Notes: generated by a model from the letters alone, not told the origin. DNA of 64,000 nt from OLB11 sp041392835 (GCA_041392835.1 JAWKLF010000001.1:248001-312000); one strand, 5' to 3'; numbered from the stretch's first letter, positions 47,109 through 56,402 are shown. Program-made: numbers and translations.

Positions 47109-47829
47109 AGGCATCTGGCGCTATTTTTCCTAGCTCGCCGTTGGGTAATTTTATTAGTATCCCTTTGTTTGTTTTTTGTTTAAAGGTCACTTTGATGCCA
47201 TCTTGTATTTCATGTCTACTACTAGTTTTTGACAAAGGAAAAAAGGGTGTGTGAGGTTTGATGATGATACCCTTAAGATTAAAGTGTTGCTGATAATAAT
47301 TGACCCCAACCATACACATAGCAAATACTGAAATTGTAAAAAAAAGAGGACTCAAATTTGTTTTAAATTGTTGTTGTTTTATTTTTTTTAAAAAAGAAAA
47401 CAAAAGAGTTGCAATAAATGCCAATAGACCTAGTATAGCCCAACTATTGATAGAAAATAAACTATAAAGAGATTTCCACCAGCGTATAAAAAAAATATCT
47501 TCTATAGTTGGTATGGGTTCTTTTATTTTTTTTTGAGCTAAAAATAAATTGTCTTTATAATCTATTTTAGATTGAAGTTGTATTGCTTTTTCATAACACC
47601 ATATTGCATAGCCAATTTGATTTTTTTTGTAAAAAGAATTACCACAATTATAATAGACGACAGGCGATGTGTATCCATCGTTGATGAGTTGTCTATATAG
47701 ATTACAGGCACTATCAAAATCATTATTTCGATACATCTGATTGGCTTTTTCAAACATCATGTTGTTGTCAGCATGAGCAGAGCCTATACTGACAATATAT
47801 AAAAACAATAAATAGATTATTTTTTTCAT
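47095..47829 (-). CDS. batE: BatE-like TPR/SH3 membrane protein
   Basis: This is a 244-residue protein with a signal peptide (about 1-20), TPR repeats (FEKANQMYRNNDFDSACNLY, YYNCGNSFYKKNQIGYAIWC), two membrane helices (about 128-145 and 163-180), and a C-terminal SH3-like domain (IQDGIKVTFKQKTNKGILIK). This is the BatE architecture of the Bacteroides aerotolerance (Bat) operon. Its start overlaps the batD stop by 4 bp. The exact role of Bat proteins remains unclear; they are linked to stress tolerance and a MoxR/von Willebrand-type complex. Confidence 0.85.
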   Translation of the reverse strand: MKKIIYLLFLYIVSIGSAHADNNMMFEKANQMYRNNDFDSACNLYRQLINDGYTSPVVYYNCGNSFYKKNQIGYAIWCYEKAIQLQSKIDYKDNLFLAQKKIKEPIPTIEDIFFIRWWKSLYSLFSINSWAILGLLAFIATLLFSFLKKIKQQQFKTNLSPLFFTISVFAMCMVGVNYYQQHFNLKGIIIKPHTPFFPLSKTSSRHEIQDGIKVTFKQKTNKGILIKLPNGELGKIAPDAFKAL

Positions 47830-49850
47830 GCGCTCAAAAAATCTTCGAGTTTGCCAATAAGTTTAAATGCATCAGAATATGTTTGGTGCATATGCATAGT
47901 AGCTCTATCTGGCGAGTAGAGTGCGGTTTCGCACTCATTGGTAAGCCTTATAAGCTCTAATTGCAAGTCGTCGGGTACGCTTAAATTTTGTAGTCTATTC
48001 ATGGCTTTTTCTTTAGATAAATTAGCCAATGGAATATTTAGTTTATCGCTGAGGTATAGCCAAATAGCTTTTGATGTTTCTTCATAAAAAGCGGTATTAT
48101 TTTTTTCTTGCAAATACTTTTCGGCTATAGCTAAACGTTTCAAAGCAATTTTATTGGCTTTTTTATTTTTAAAGAGGACCGTGTTGCTTGCCAAATCATC
48201 TTGTTTTCGTTTGTAAAAAAGCAAACCTAAATAGGCCAATAAAGGCAAGCCAAATCCACTCCAATAAATAGGATTTTTATAGAGAGGTTTCAAACTGTTT
48301 GACTTTGTTATTTGTACATCTGTATGTATATCATGAATTTCTTTTAGGGCTTTGTTTTTATTATTTTTATAATCTTTTCCTGGCTTTACTACTATTGTAT
48401 AGTTTGATCCTTCTATAGTTTGAAACTGCTGTAGCTCGGGGTCGTAGTATGAAAATTGAACAGGTGGTATTTGAAAGCTACCCGATGCCAATGGTGCTAT
48501 ATGATAGGTAAATGTTTTATAGCCGGCTATGATATTATTTGTATTAGTGATAGTGTCATGTTCTTCTGGCGAAAACATATCTAACTCAGATGGCAATGTA
48601 ACATGTGGTGCTTGTATTAGTTTTAAGTTTCCTGTGCCACTAATTCTTACGTTCAGTTTTACTACATCATCTGTTGTTAGTTCGGTTTTGTCGATAGTTG
48701 TTTCTAAGGTGTATTTTCCTACAGCCTGCTGAAAATTTGGAGGAGTATCTGTAGGCAATGCATTGACTTGTATTGCCAATGGTTTGCTTTTGAGTTTTAC
48801 TTGTACTTCTTCAAAATCTGCTTGCGATAAAAAACCTTGATCAAAATCTGGGTCGCTCATCATCAAGGATCCAAGTAGTTGCTCTATGGGGTCATCGTAT
48901 GATTCATTATTACGTTGTGTTCTTGGTTTTAAAACGCGAGCTATACCAGCAGCTTCTGCTTCATCGAGTTGCAAGGTGCCAGTTTGCGTAGGAAATAAGG
49001 CACTACGTTTTATTTCAAAAACTTGATATTCTTTTCCATTAAAAATTTCGCGTGTGGGTTTGGGTACTTGTGGCAATTTAAAATCTTGACTCCAAAAACC
49101 ATTGAGAGAAGGTAGTTTAGTCAAATTGATTTCCATAGGTACTCGTGTATAAAGTTTGTAGCTAACGGTGACTTGTTCGCCTTTTACCACCTGTTGTTTG
49201 TCTGCATCTACTCGAATAAAGATATTGTCGTACAAGTTATCTTTGGTAATATTATCGTGCGAACTTGTTGCATTTCGTGGATGAGAAGGCAAGTTGGGCA
49301 AGTTTCTTTTTTGCTGCATCATGCGTTGCCATTGTTGCATCATTTGTTGTTGCTTTTTTTGCAAAGCCACAAAAGGGTCTTCACCAAACATATCATCGTC
49401 AAATAAATCGGCAAAAGGATCTACATCAGCAAAAGGGTCTTGTTGTCTACTTTGCACACTACCAGGTATCACTTCAATACTAACAGCGTTAGATTTAATT
49501 TCTCTGCCACGTATAGTAGCCTTAGCACCAGGCACGACCAATTTTCCGAGTTTTTTAGCTCTCAATATATAGCTGATTTCGTAGCTCACACTTCGCTGAC
49601 CATTGATGATGGAAATACTACTTCGCTTATCGGGTCCTCCCAGAAATTCAAAGCCTTCAAACTGTGGTTGATGGAATTGCTCTACTCGTTGTGCATTTTT
49701 AATGATGTAGCGAACTTCAAAAGCATCTTTGATGCCTACTTTTTTTGCAGCAGTTTCTGTGCTAAACGATACTTCTTGTGCATAGCAAAAGCCAGTAACC
49801 AATTGAAGGCTAAGTAGGCCAAACAATCCTATCCAATAGTGTTTATACAT
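47826..49850 (-). CDS. batD: BatD-family protein
   Basis: This is a 674-residue protein with a signal peptide ending CYAQ (about 25), followed by the BatD/DUF4 beta-domain region. Typical phrases are 'KVGIKDAFEVRYIIKNA', 'FEFLGGPDKRSSISIINGQR', 'NIFIRVDADKQQVVKGEQVT' and 'YKTFTYHIAPLASGSFQIPP'. A Gln/Met-rich insertion lies at about 158-185. One membrane helix (about 518-540) and a cytoplasmic tail with a helical domain follow. It forms a two-gene unit with batE; batA, batB, batC and moxR are not here. Confidence 0.9.
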   Translation of the reverse strand: MYKHYWIGLFGLLSLQLVTGFCYAQEVSFSTETAAKKVGIKDAFEVRYIIKNAQRVEQFHQPQFEGFEFLGGPDKRSSISIINGQRSVSYEISYILRAKKLGKLVVPGAKATIRGREIKSNAVSIEVIPGSVQSRQQDPFADVDPFADLFDDDMFGEDPFVALQKKQQQMMQQWQRMMQQKRNLPNLPSHPRNATSSHDNITKDNLYDNIFIRVDADKQQVVKGEQVTVSYKLYTRVPMEINLTKLPSLNGFWSQDFKLPQVPKPTREIFNGKEYQVFEIKRSALFPTQTGTLQLDEAEAAGIARVLKPRTQRNNESYDDPIEQLLGSLMMSDPDFDQGFLSQADFEEVQVKLKSKPLAIQVNALPTDTPPNFQQAVGKYTLETTIDKTELTTDDVVKLNVRISGTGNLKLIQAPHVTLPSELDMFSPEEHDTITNTNNIIAGYKTFTYHIAPLASGSFQIPPVQFSYYDPELQQFQTIEGSNYTIVVKPGKDYKNNKNKALKEIHDIHTDVQITKSNSLKPLYKNPIYWSGFGLPLLAYLGLLFYKRKQDDLASNTVLFKNKKANKIALKRLAIAEKYLQEKNNTAFYEETSKAIWLYLSDKLNIPLANLSKEKAMNRLQNLSVPDDLQLELIRLTNECETALYSPDRATMHMHQTYSDAFKLIGKLEDFLSA

Positions 49851-49866
49851 GCGCTTTACAAAAAGA

Positions 49867-49874
49867 CAAAATTA
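49867..49874 (-). promoter_or_regulatory. -7 box of the batD-batE operon
   Basis: The minus strand reads TAATTTTG, 16 bp before the batD ATG, consistent with batD being the first gene of its transcript. Confidence 0.5.
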
Positions 49875-49987
49875 CACCTTGTAGAAAAAAAATATGGCGT
49901 TAAAGCTATCATAAATTTTATATGATTTTTTCATCAAATTTTAACATGCTAATGTCTTTATAATAAGCTAATTTGCATTTCGAGAAA

Positions 49988-52900
49988 ATGAACAACTACG
50001 ATTATCTGATTAAGCGGCTGGATGGGTTTATCCGAAAATACTATACCAATAAATTGGTTAAAGGCATTATGCTCTTTATAGCTGCCATTTTAGCTTTTGC
50101 AGTTTTAATTAGTTTAGGAGAATATTATTTGTATTTCCCATCTTGGCTTCGATATACTTTTCTTATTGCATTTGTCTTGCTTGGCGGATTTGCTTTAATA
50201 GCCATGATTATTGTTCCATTGCTGCAAACGCAAAAACTTGGAAAAGTTATTTCGCATGAAAAAGCAGCATCTATTATTGGTTCGCATTTTCCAGATGTAC
50301 AAGACAAGTTATTAAATGTTTTGCAACTCAAACATGCTGCAGCGCACGTAGCTAGTAAAGAACTTATCGAAGCTAGTATAGAACAAAAAACAAAAGAATT
50401 AAATCCGATACCTTTTCATACAGCTATATCGCTTGCAAAAAATAAAAAATATTTTAAATATTTACTACCACCACTTTTGGTTACTTTGTTTTTATTATTT
50501 GCAGCTCCCAATATTTTTAAAGAATCTGCACAGCGTTTGTTTTCGCCAGATAAACAGTTTGTACCTCCAGCGCCATTTACATTTCAACTTTTAAATAAAA
50601 AATTAAGTATACCACAATATAGTGACATAGAAATTTTGGTCAATACCAAAGGCAAAACAATGCCTGATAGAATGTATATAGAATATAATGGACAAGAGGT
50701 TGTGATGGAAAAAAAGGAAGGCAACGTATTTTCTTTTACTTTTTACAAAGTGCCAAAATCTTTTTCGTTTCAATTTTCAGCTGCAGGCTTTAAAAGCAAA
50801 AGTTATACTATCAATACCCTGAACAAGCCAGTTATAAAACAGTTTAGAGTATCCGTAGATTATCCCGACTATGTAGGCCGAAAGGACGAAGTGTTGGATA
50901 ATATTGGAGATATCATAGCTCCTCAAGGTACGATATTAAAATGGGTTTTTAATACAGATTATACAGACCGTATTAGTATTGCCATGGGACATGGAGGTTT
51001 TGCACCTATGCAAAAAAGCGGTTCGCAGTTTTATTATAATTATCGGTTTATGCGAGACACAGCATACCATATTCTTCTATCCAATGCTCAGATACAATCC
51101 AAAGATACCTTACATTATACAGTAAGTGTGATACCTGATCAATATCCTTCAATCAACGTACAACAATATAATGATTCCTTGACAGAAGATTTTGTTTTGT
51201 TTGTCGGCGAAGCAGGCGATGATTATGGAATACAGCGTGTTTCGCTAAATTATACAATACAAAAAACAAACGCAGAGGGTAAAATAACAGGCGCTGCTCG
51301 TAGTGGGATCGTCAATGTGCCTATTGCAAAAGCTAATGCCGTTTCCTTCAATCATTTTTTAGATATTAATGAATTGGAATTAGCACCCGGCGATAAGCTT
51401 TCATATTATTTCCAAGCTTGCGACAATGATGCCGTAAATGGTAGCAAGTGTACGCAGAGTGCTACATTTCATTATGAAAAAGCAACGTTGAAACAAGTGG
51501 ACTCCATGGTAGAAAAAACACAAACTCAAGTCAACAAGGATTTGAACAACGCTGCTAAACAAAGTGACAAGATCGAAAAAGAAATAAAACAACTGCAAGA
51601 AAAAATGCTTCAAAAAAGTGAGTTGAATTGGGAGGATAAAAAAAGCATGATGGATATGATGGAGCGCAACAACAACCTTCAAAAGCAAATTGAAAATATT
51701 CAGAAAAAGTTTGAACAAAACAATAAACAAAGTCAGGAAAAACAACTTTCAGAAAACATACAAGAAAAACAAGAAAACTTAGAAAAACTATTGGACGAAC
51801 TGAAAAACAATGAACTCAATGAGCGTATGAAAAAAATGGAAGAGCTTATGAAATTGTTGAATAAAGATAAATTGTTTGAAGAACTCAAACAGATGGAACA
51901 AGATAATAAAATGGTAGAAAAAGATTTGGATAGAATGTTGGAATTGATGAAGCAGTTGGAACGCGATATGCGATTAGAAGACTTGGCTAAGAAAGCGGAA
52001 GAGCTTGCTAAAAAACAAGATGACCTGAATAAACAAACCGATCAAAAACAAAAATCGAATGATGAGCTCAAAAAGCAACAAGATGAATTAAACAAAGAAA
52101 TGGAAGACCTTAAGAAAGGAATGGAAGAAATGGAAAAAGTAAACGAATCTATGGAAAATAAAATGGATTTGAATAGCATAAAAGAAGACCAAAAAGAGGC
52201 AGAAGAAAATATGGATAAAAGCTCAGAAGAATTAAATAAGAACAATGAGTCCAAAGCCTCTAAGGCGCAGAAGAGTGCTAAAAATAGCTTGCAAAAAATG
52301 GCTGATAAAATGAATGAAGCAGCCTCTGGGGGTGGAGCTGATCAGATGGAAGAAGATATAAAATCAGTAAGACAGACTCTGCAAAACTTAATACGTATGT
52401 CTTTTTCACAAGAAGACTTGTTGGGCGATACAAAACGAACTGCTACTTCGGATCCTGCTTATTTAACCAATATTCAGTGGCAGCAAAAATTAAAAATAGA
52501 TGCTCATATGATAGCAGATAGCTTGTTTGCTCTGAGCAAAAGACAACCCAAAATGGCGTCTACGGTTAATAAAGAAATTGAAAAAATAAATCAAAACATG
52601 GAAGCTGCCATACAATCCTTGGAAACTCGAAATACGCATTTGGCAAGTGTGAATCAGCAATACGTTATGACAGGTGCAAACAACTTAGCTTTGATGCTCA
52701 ACGAATTGTTGCAGAATCTTATGCAACAACAAGCACAGGCTCAGGCACAGGCATCGGGCAGTGGCTCCTGCAATAAACCCGGCAAAAAACCTGGAAAAAA
52801 AGGTGGTCAGGGAGTGGGCCTACAACTAAGCGACATTATTTCTAAGCAGCAACAATTGGGCGAGGGCATGAAACAAATGATGGAAAAAATGGGCAAAAAT

Positions 52901-53443
52901 CCGGGCGGAAAAAAACCAGGAGATTCCCCTGGAAGCCAAGGACAAAAAGGTGGTAAATCGGGTCAGAATGGACAAGGAGGTGGAGGCAGTGGAAGTGGCA
53001 GCGAGGGCGAGCAGCAGCCTGGCGAATCCGAACAAATGGCTAAAATAGCAGCTCAGCAATCGGCTTTGCGCAAGCAACTCAATGATATAAATAACGCTTT
53101 GAAAAAAGAAGGAAAGAGCCTGCCTAACTTGCAAAAAATACAGCAAGATATGGACCGAAATGAAACAGATATAGTCAACAAAAGACTTACGCAGGATATA
53201 CTACGCCGTCAGTCGGAAATCATGACCAGACTCTTAGAATCAAAAGAGGCCTTGAGGCAGCAAGACCAAGGCGAAGAACGAGAATCGAATGAAGGAAAAG
53301 AACAAACAAAAGAAATACCGCAATCGCTCAAAGATATTTTGAAAAGTAAGCAGTCTGTAATTGATTATTACAAAACAGTACCAGCAGAATTAAAACCGTA
53401 TTACAAAAAAATGGTTGAAGAATATTATCTCTTGATAAAATAA
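49988..53443 (+). CDS. DUF4175-family large membrane/coiled-coil protein
   Basis: This is a protein of about 1,151 residues. Three hydrophobic segments lie near the N-terminus (about 28-45, 53-75, 145-165), then a beta-rich periplasmic region (about 170-490). A very long Lys/Glu/Gln-rich coiled coil follows (about 500-770, ELKKQQDELNKEMEDLKKGM and similar). A Gly/Lys/Gln low-complexity linker lies at about 918-1015 (GSCNKPGKKPGKKGGQG), and a conserved helical tail ends the protein. This is the DUF4175 layout of Bacteroidota, where the gene is often near Bat genes; here it is divergent from batD. Start MNNYDYLIKRLDG at 49988 is preferred to an ATG at 49973. Function is unknown. Confidence 0.85.
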   Translation: MNNYDYLIKRLDGFIRKYYTNKLVKGIMLFIAAILAFAVLISLGEYYLYFPSWLRYTFLIAFVLLGGFALIAMIIVPLLQTQKLGKVISHEKAASIIGSHFPDVQDKLLNVLQLKHAAAHVASKELIEASIEQKTKELNPIPFHTAISLAKNKKYFKYLLPPLLVTLFLLFAAPNIFKESAQRLFSPDKQFVPPAPFTFQLLNKKLSIPQYSDIEILVNTKGKTMPDRMYIEYNGQEVVMEKKEGNVFSFTFYKVPKSFSFQFSAAGFKSKSYTINTLNKPVIKQFRVSVDYPDYVGRKDEVLDNIGDIIAPQGTILKWVFNTDYTDRISIAMGHGGFAPMQKSGSQFYYNYRFMRDTAYHILLSNAQIQSKDTLHYTVSVIPDQYPSINVQQYNDSLTEDFVLFVGEAGDDYGIQRVSLNYTIQKTNAEGKITGAARSGIVNVPIAKANAVSFNHFLDINELELAPGDKLSYYFQACDNDAVNGSKCTQSATFHYEKATLKQVDSMVEKTQTQVNKDLNNAAKQSDKIEKEIKQLQEKMLQKSELNWEDKKSMMDMMERNNNLQKQIENIQKKFEQNNKQSQEKQLSENIQEKQENLEKLLDELKNNELNERMKKMEELMKLLNKDKLFEELKQMEQDNKMVEKDLDRMLELMKQLERDMRLEDLAKKAEELAKKQDDLNKQTDQKQKSNDELKKQQDELNKEMEDLKKGMEEMEKVNESMENKMDLNSIKEDQKEAEENMDKSSEELNKNNESKASKAQKSAKNSLQKMADKMNEAASGGGADQMEEDIKSVRQTLQNLIRMSFSQEDLLGDTKRTATSDPAYLTNIQWQQKLKIDAHMIADSLFALSKRQPKMASTVNKEIEKINQNMEAAIQSLETRNTHLASVNQQYVMTGANNLALMLNELLQNLMQQQAQAQAQASGSGSCNKPGKKPGKKGGQGVGLQLSDIISKQQQLGEGMKQMMEKMGKNPGGKKPGDSPGSQGQKGGKSGQNGQGGGGSGSGSEGEQQPGESEQMAKIAAQQSALRKQLNDINNALKKEGKSLPNLQKIQQDMDRNETDIVNKRLTQDILRRQSEIMTRLLESKEALRQQDQGEERESNEGKEQTKEIPQSLKDILKSKQSVIDYYKTVPAELKPYYKKMVEEYYLLIK

Positions 53444-53445
53444 AA

Positions 53446-53592
53446 ATGAATACATTAAAATTAAATAGGCCGAAACCGAAATACAACCAACAAGTAGTGG
53501 AAACAGAAGCTAAAAAAGGCTTAAAAGGTTTTGATTTTTTGTTTTTAGGCAATGGTATGTTTTATACACCCTCTCACTACTCGTTTATATAG
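53446..53592 (+). CDS. Short ORF (48 codons), possibly a truncated gene
   Basis: It starts 2 bp after the DUF4175 stop and encodes MNTLKLNRPKPKYNQQVVET, then EAKKGLKGFDFLFLGNGMFY and a few more residues. The tight spacing and sensible composition suggest a real coding start in the same operon. The product then ends in sequence that resembles the neighbouring intergenic DNA, next to the acquired SOS region, so it may be the 5' stump of a longer gene. No family is recognised. Confidence 0.45.
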   Translation: MNTLKLNRPKPKYNQQVVETEAKKGLKGFDFLFLGNGMFYTPSHYSFI

Positions 53593-53713
53593 CAACCTAT
53601 AGTGCATAATAGCAAGCACTTTTAGTTTAATACTTTTACAATTGTAGTTGTGAATCAGCTACTGATGTTGTAGTGAGTTTTTATTTGTCCTGAGTGGAGT
53701 TCAGTCAGTAAAA

Positions 53714-54190
53714 TCATAATGACTTGGTCATTTTATAGTTTACGATTTCAACGCCCTTGATTATGTATGTCTGTGGTGTTATTGTTTTAAATCCCTTTAT
53801 TTCAAAAAAAAGTCTTGCCGTTTCGCTTACATCTGAATTTAAGACTGTCGCCTTTCTATTAATCGCTTCTTTTTCAATTTCTGAATAAAGTCTGTCGGCA
53901 ATACCTTGTCTTTGGTAGTCTTTGTGAACATATAAAAAGTCAACGTAGTCGTTATTCTCCAATGAAGCGTAGCCTACAATTTTATTGTCAAGCTCTGCAA
54001 TAAGAAAATATTGTGAAGTCAACTTGTCAGTCCAGCGTTGAGTGTTTTCAATCGAAGAAGTCCATACATTAATTTGTTCTGGTGAATAGTCGTCCTTGCA
54101 GATTGCTGTAATGGTGTCCACAAACATTTTCTGCATCTCTGTCAAGTCGCTAAGTTTTGAAAGTCTTATTGATATTTTCAAATTGTTCAT
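53714..54190 (-). CDS. GNAT-family N-acetyltransferase
   Basis: This is a protein of about 158 residues. It shows the GNAT beta4-alpha3 acetyl-CoA motif DFLYVHKDYQRQGIADRLYSE (about 90-110, with the Q/RxxGxG/A pyrophosphate loop QRQGIA), preceded by IVGYASLENNDYV, and the typical C-terminal ARLFFEIKGF. The substrate is unknown. I start at MNNLKISIRL (54190). An in-frame upstream start MVVFGRT (about 54250) lies in the shared promoter-leader repeat and would add 20 residues. Transcription would start from the TATATTTG box at 54259-54266. Confidence 0.88.
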   Translation of the reverse strand: MNNLKISIRLSKLSDLTEMQKMFVDTITAICKDDYSPEQINVWTSSIENTQRWTDKLTSQYFLIAELDNKIVGYASLENNDYVDFLYVHKDYQRQGIADRLYSEIEKEAINRKATVLNSDVSETARLFFEIKGFKTITPQTYIIKGVEIVNYKMTKSL

Positions 54191-54222
54191 TGTCTGTTTT
54201 ATTGTCGGCCTAAAATGCCCTA

Positions 54223-54319
54223 TAACGGCAGTTCGTCCAAAAACTACCATTCCTTTCACAAATATACTTGAATAAAACGCAATTAAATTCGAATTAAGCG
54301 AGGTTGAAAATTTGGTTTT
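54223..54319 (-). repeat. Promoter-leader repeat, copy A (upstream of the GNAT gene)
   Basis: This matches 56896-57005 in the same orientation: TAACGGCAGTTCGTCCAAAA, then CTACCATTCC, TTCACAAATATAC, AATTAAATTCGAATTAAGC, and GTTGAAAATTTGGTT. On the transcribed strand it contains the -7 box TATATTTG (54259-54266), followed by a conserved leader that includes ATGGTAGTTTTTGGAC. A -33 at the homologous place reads TTCG, not TTTG. Confidence 0.85.
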
Positions 54320-54325
54320 TTGTCC

Positions 54326-54514
54326 CGCAGTGTCACGAGACGGAGACACTGCGAAGAGTGAAGCTGTACCACTTACAGCTAAATCGAGAACAAATAAAAC
54401 CTCGATATCTCCATAATAAAATTTTACTGCTTAGCTTGTAATCGGTTCCAGCCTGCCCCGTTTTTCGGGGTTCAGCAGCGACTTCATTGCCAGTCCTACG
54501 GACGCAACGAAGTC
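54326..54514. other. Cluster of three hairpins between the SRAP gene and the GNAT promoter
   Basis: Three hairpins are visible. First, CGCAGTGTC...GACACTGCG at 54326-54353 is a perfect 9-bp stem. Second, CCCCG-TTTTT-CGGGG is at 54456-54470. Third, GACTTCATTGC...GCAACGAAGTC at 54480-54514 has an inner GTCC-TAC-GGAC. They lie in the ~220 bp separating the SOS operon from the GNAT unit. The last lies closest to the SRAP stop and could act in 3'-end formation, but lacks a T-run. Confidence 0.65.
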
Positions 54515-54538
54515 TTAGTTTGTTAGTTGCAGTTTTTA

Positions 54539-55141
54539 TCATACTTCTACCGCTTTTAGTCTGTCGTTTTGCATTATTAATTGTTGTCCGTTTAGCCAAG
54601 TTTGTTCGTTATCAGTCGAAACTATAACAGGCATACGTTTTTTTGTGTTGTGTATTTTGCTCATAAGTTCGTTTGCTTCTGTTGTTAATATCGTATAAGT
54701 GCTAATAATTTCGCCTGTTGATTTGTCTCTCCACTCGCTGTAAAGTCCTGCAAATGCAAATAGTTCATTGTCGGGCAAAGTCAGTTCGTATTTCTGTTTT
54801 TGTTTGCCTTTGTTGTCTAACCATTGCCATTCATAAAAACCGTCTACAAGTATTAAACAACGATTATTTACTGAATTTCTAAATGCCGGTTTTTCGTGTA
54901 TGGTTTCAATTCTTGCGTTTAGTGTATTCTTTTTAATGCTGTCGTCTTTTGCCCAATATGGGATAAGTCCCCAATTAAAAAGTTGAATTTTGCCGGGTTG
55001 TTTGTTTGTAATTACAGGTGTTTTTGGAAATTGAAAACCGTTATAAATTGTTGGTGTAAACAATGCCTCGTTTTCAAATTTTGCTTTGAAACGATTTTGC
55101 ACTTCTTGTGCCAATTTTGATTGTTTACTATGAAAACACAT
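54539..55141 (-). CDS. SOS-response-associated peptidase (SRAP/HMCES/YedK family)
   Basis: This is a 200-residue protein that covalently captures abasic sites in single-stranded DNA. Cys2 (MCFHSK) becomes the N-terminal nucleophile after Met removal. The catalytic Glu lies in LVDGFYEWQW (about 100-109), with NARIETIHEKPAFR before it. The conserved His lies in IHNTKKRMPVIV (about 163-174). It starts one base after the umuC stop and is the third gene of umuD-umuC-SRAP, a sensible DNA-damage unit. Confidence 0.93.
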   Translation of the reverse strand: MCFHSKQSKLAQEVQNRFKAKFENEALFTPTIYNGFQFPKTPVITNKQPGKIQLFNWGLIPYWAKDDSIKKNTLNARIETIHEKPAFRNSVNNRCLILVDGFYEWQWLDNKGKQKQKYELTLPDNELFAFAGLYSEWRDKSTGEIISTYTILTTEANELMSKIHNTKKRMPVIVSTDNEQTWLNGQQLIMQNDRLKAVEV

Positions 55142-55142
55142 A

Positions 55143-56402
55143 CTACACGTTTATTGTTATAATGTCGTTTAAGTTGGTTGTGTAGCGTGGCGACAATTTT
55201 TGTTGCTTCATTTTCCAAACTCTCTTTGTGTCTTGCGAAGCAAGACGGATCTTCTGCTGTCCGAACAGAAAATTTAATTTGTCTATCGCTTGCATTAGCG
55301 GAACGTGTCGTTCATTGCGGTTTTCAAAAAGTGTTTGTTGTAAGCTGTCAGCTTGCGAAAAGTCTTGAACTATTACACCTGCTTTTTTGTAGGCATAACC
55401 TTGTTTGAAAATCCGTTGTAAGGCTTGGGTTGCAAATTTTGCTAACTCAATGCTTGAATTAGTTGGATAAGGAAGTTTTATAACTATATTTCTGCTGTAT
55501 TGCGGTAAATCTTTTCTGTGTCCGTTGGTGTGAATGAAAACCATTAACGAATTACAACACGAATTTTGTTTACGCAACTTTTCTGCACAAGACGAAGCAA
55601 AAGTGCTTATTCGTTCGGCTAATTGTTCGTATTCGGTGTAATTGGTTTCAAAACTTCGTGTTGTGGCGATGTTCTTTTTGATTTGGATGTCTTCCAAATC
55701 AAGTGTCGGAATACCTTGCAAATCGTGTTTTAAACGCAAACCAACTATTGCCATTTGTTTTTTTACAAACTCATCATCAAGTTGCGTAAAGTCAAAAGCT
55801 GTTTTTACACCGATTGCATTTAGTCGTTTGCTGTGCTGTCTGCCAATTCCCCAAACATCTTCAATTTTCAACCATTTCAAGGCTTTGATACGTTTTTTTT
55901 CGCTGTCAATTATATAGGTGCCTTTGGTTTCGGTTGAGTATTTCTTTGCGATACGATTAGCAACTTTTGCCAATGCTTTTGTGTGAGCAATGCCAACGCT
56001 GATTGGTATTCCTGTCCACTTTGTTACTTTGTAACGCATATCTTCGCCATAAGTCTGCAAATTGAACAAGTTAAAACCGTGAAGTTTTAAAAAACATTCG
56101 TCAATGCTGTAAATTTCCATTTCGGGCGAATAATCGGAAAGGATTGTCATAACTCGATTACTCATATCGCCATATAAAGCAAAGTTTGCAGAAAAAACCT
56201 GCACGCCGTATTGCTGAAAAAGTTTTTCGAATTCAAATGCAGGTGCACCCATTGGAATACCAACGGCTTTTGCTTCGTTACTTCTTGCTATTACGCAACC
56301 GTCATTATTGGATAGCACAACGACAGGCTTTCCGTTCAGGTCTGGACGGAAAACTCGTTCGCACGAGGCGTAAAAGTTATTGCAGTCAATAAGAGCAAAC
56401 AT
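55143..56402 (-). CDS. umuC: Y-family translesion DNA polymerase, UmuC-like
   Basis: This is a 419-residue protein. The catalytic core shows MFALIDCNNFYASCERVF (Asp6), GKPVVVLSNNDGCVIARSNE and YSIDECFL (Asp-Glu pair near 106). A helix-hairpin-helix region follows (KWLKIEDVWGIGRQHSKRL), then the little-finger domain. The C-terminus ends in the DUF4113-type tail typical of UmuC (about 365-410, FGQQKIRLASQ). The start codon directly follows the umuD stop. It copies past DNA lesions when activated by UmuD'. Confidence 0.95.
   Translation of the reverse strand: MFALIDCNNFYASCERVFRPDLNGKPVVVLSNNDGCVIARSNEAKAVGIPMGAPAFEFEKLFQQYGVQVFSANFALYGDMSNRVMTILSDYSPEMEIYSIDECFLKLHGFNLFNLQTYGEDMRYKVTKWTGIPISVGIAHTKALAKVANRIAKKYSTETKGTYIIDSEKKRIKALKWLKIEDVWGIGRQHSKRLNAIGVKTAFDFTQLDDEFVKKQMAIVGLRLKHDLQGIPTLDLEDIQIKKNIATTRSFETNYTEYEQLAERISTFASSCAEKLRKQNSCCNSLMVFIHTNGHRKDLPQYSRNIVIKLPYPTNSSIELAKFATQALQRIFKQGYAYKKAGVIVQDFSQADSLQQTLFENRNERHVPLMQAIDKLNFLFGQQKIRLASQDTKRVWKMKQQKLSPRYTTNLNDIITINV

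Noticed and set aside
54333..54599. 88-codon minus-strand ORF overlapping the 3' end of the SRAP gene
   Set aside because: It runs through three hairpins in non-coding sequence and its product looks like translated repeats; it overlaps the well supported SRAP gene.
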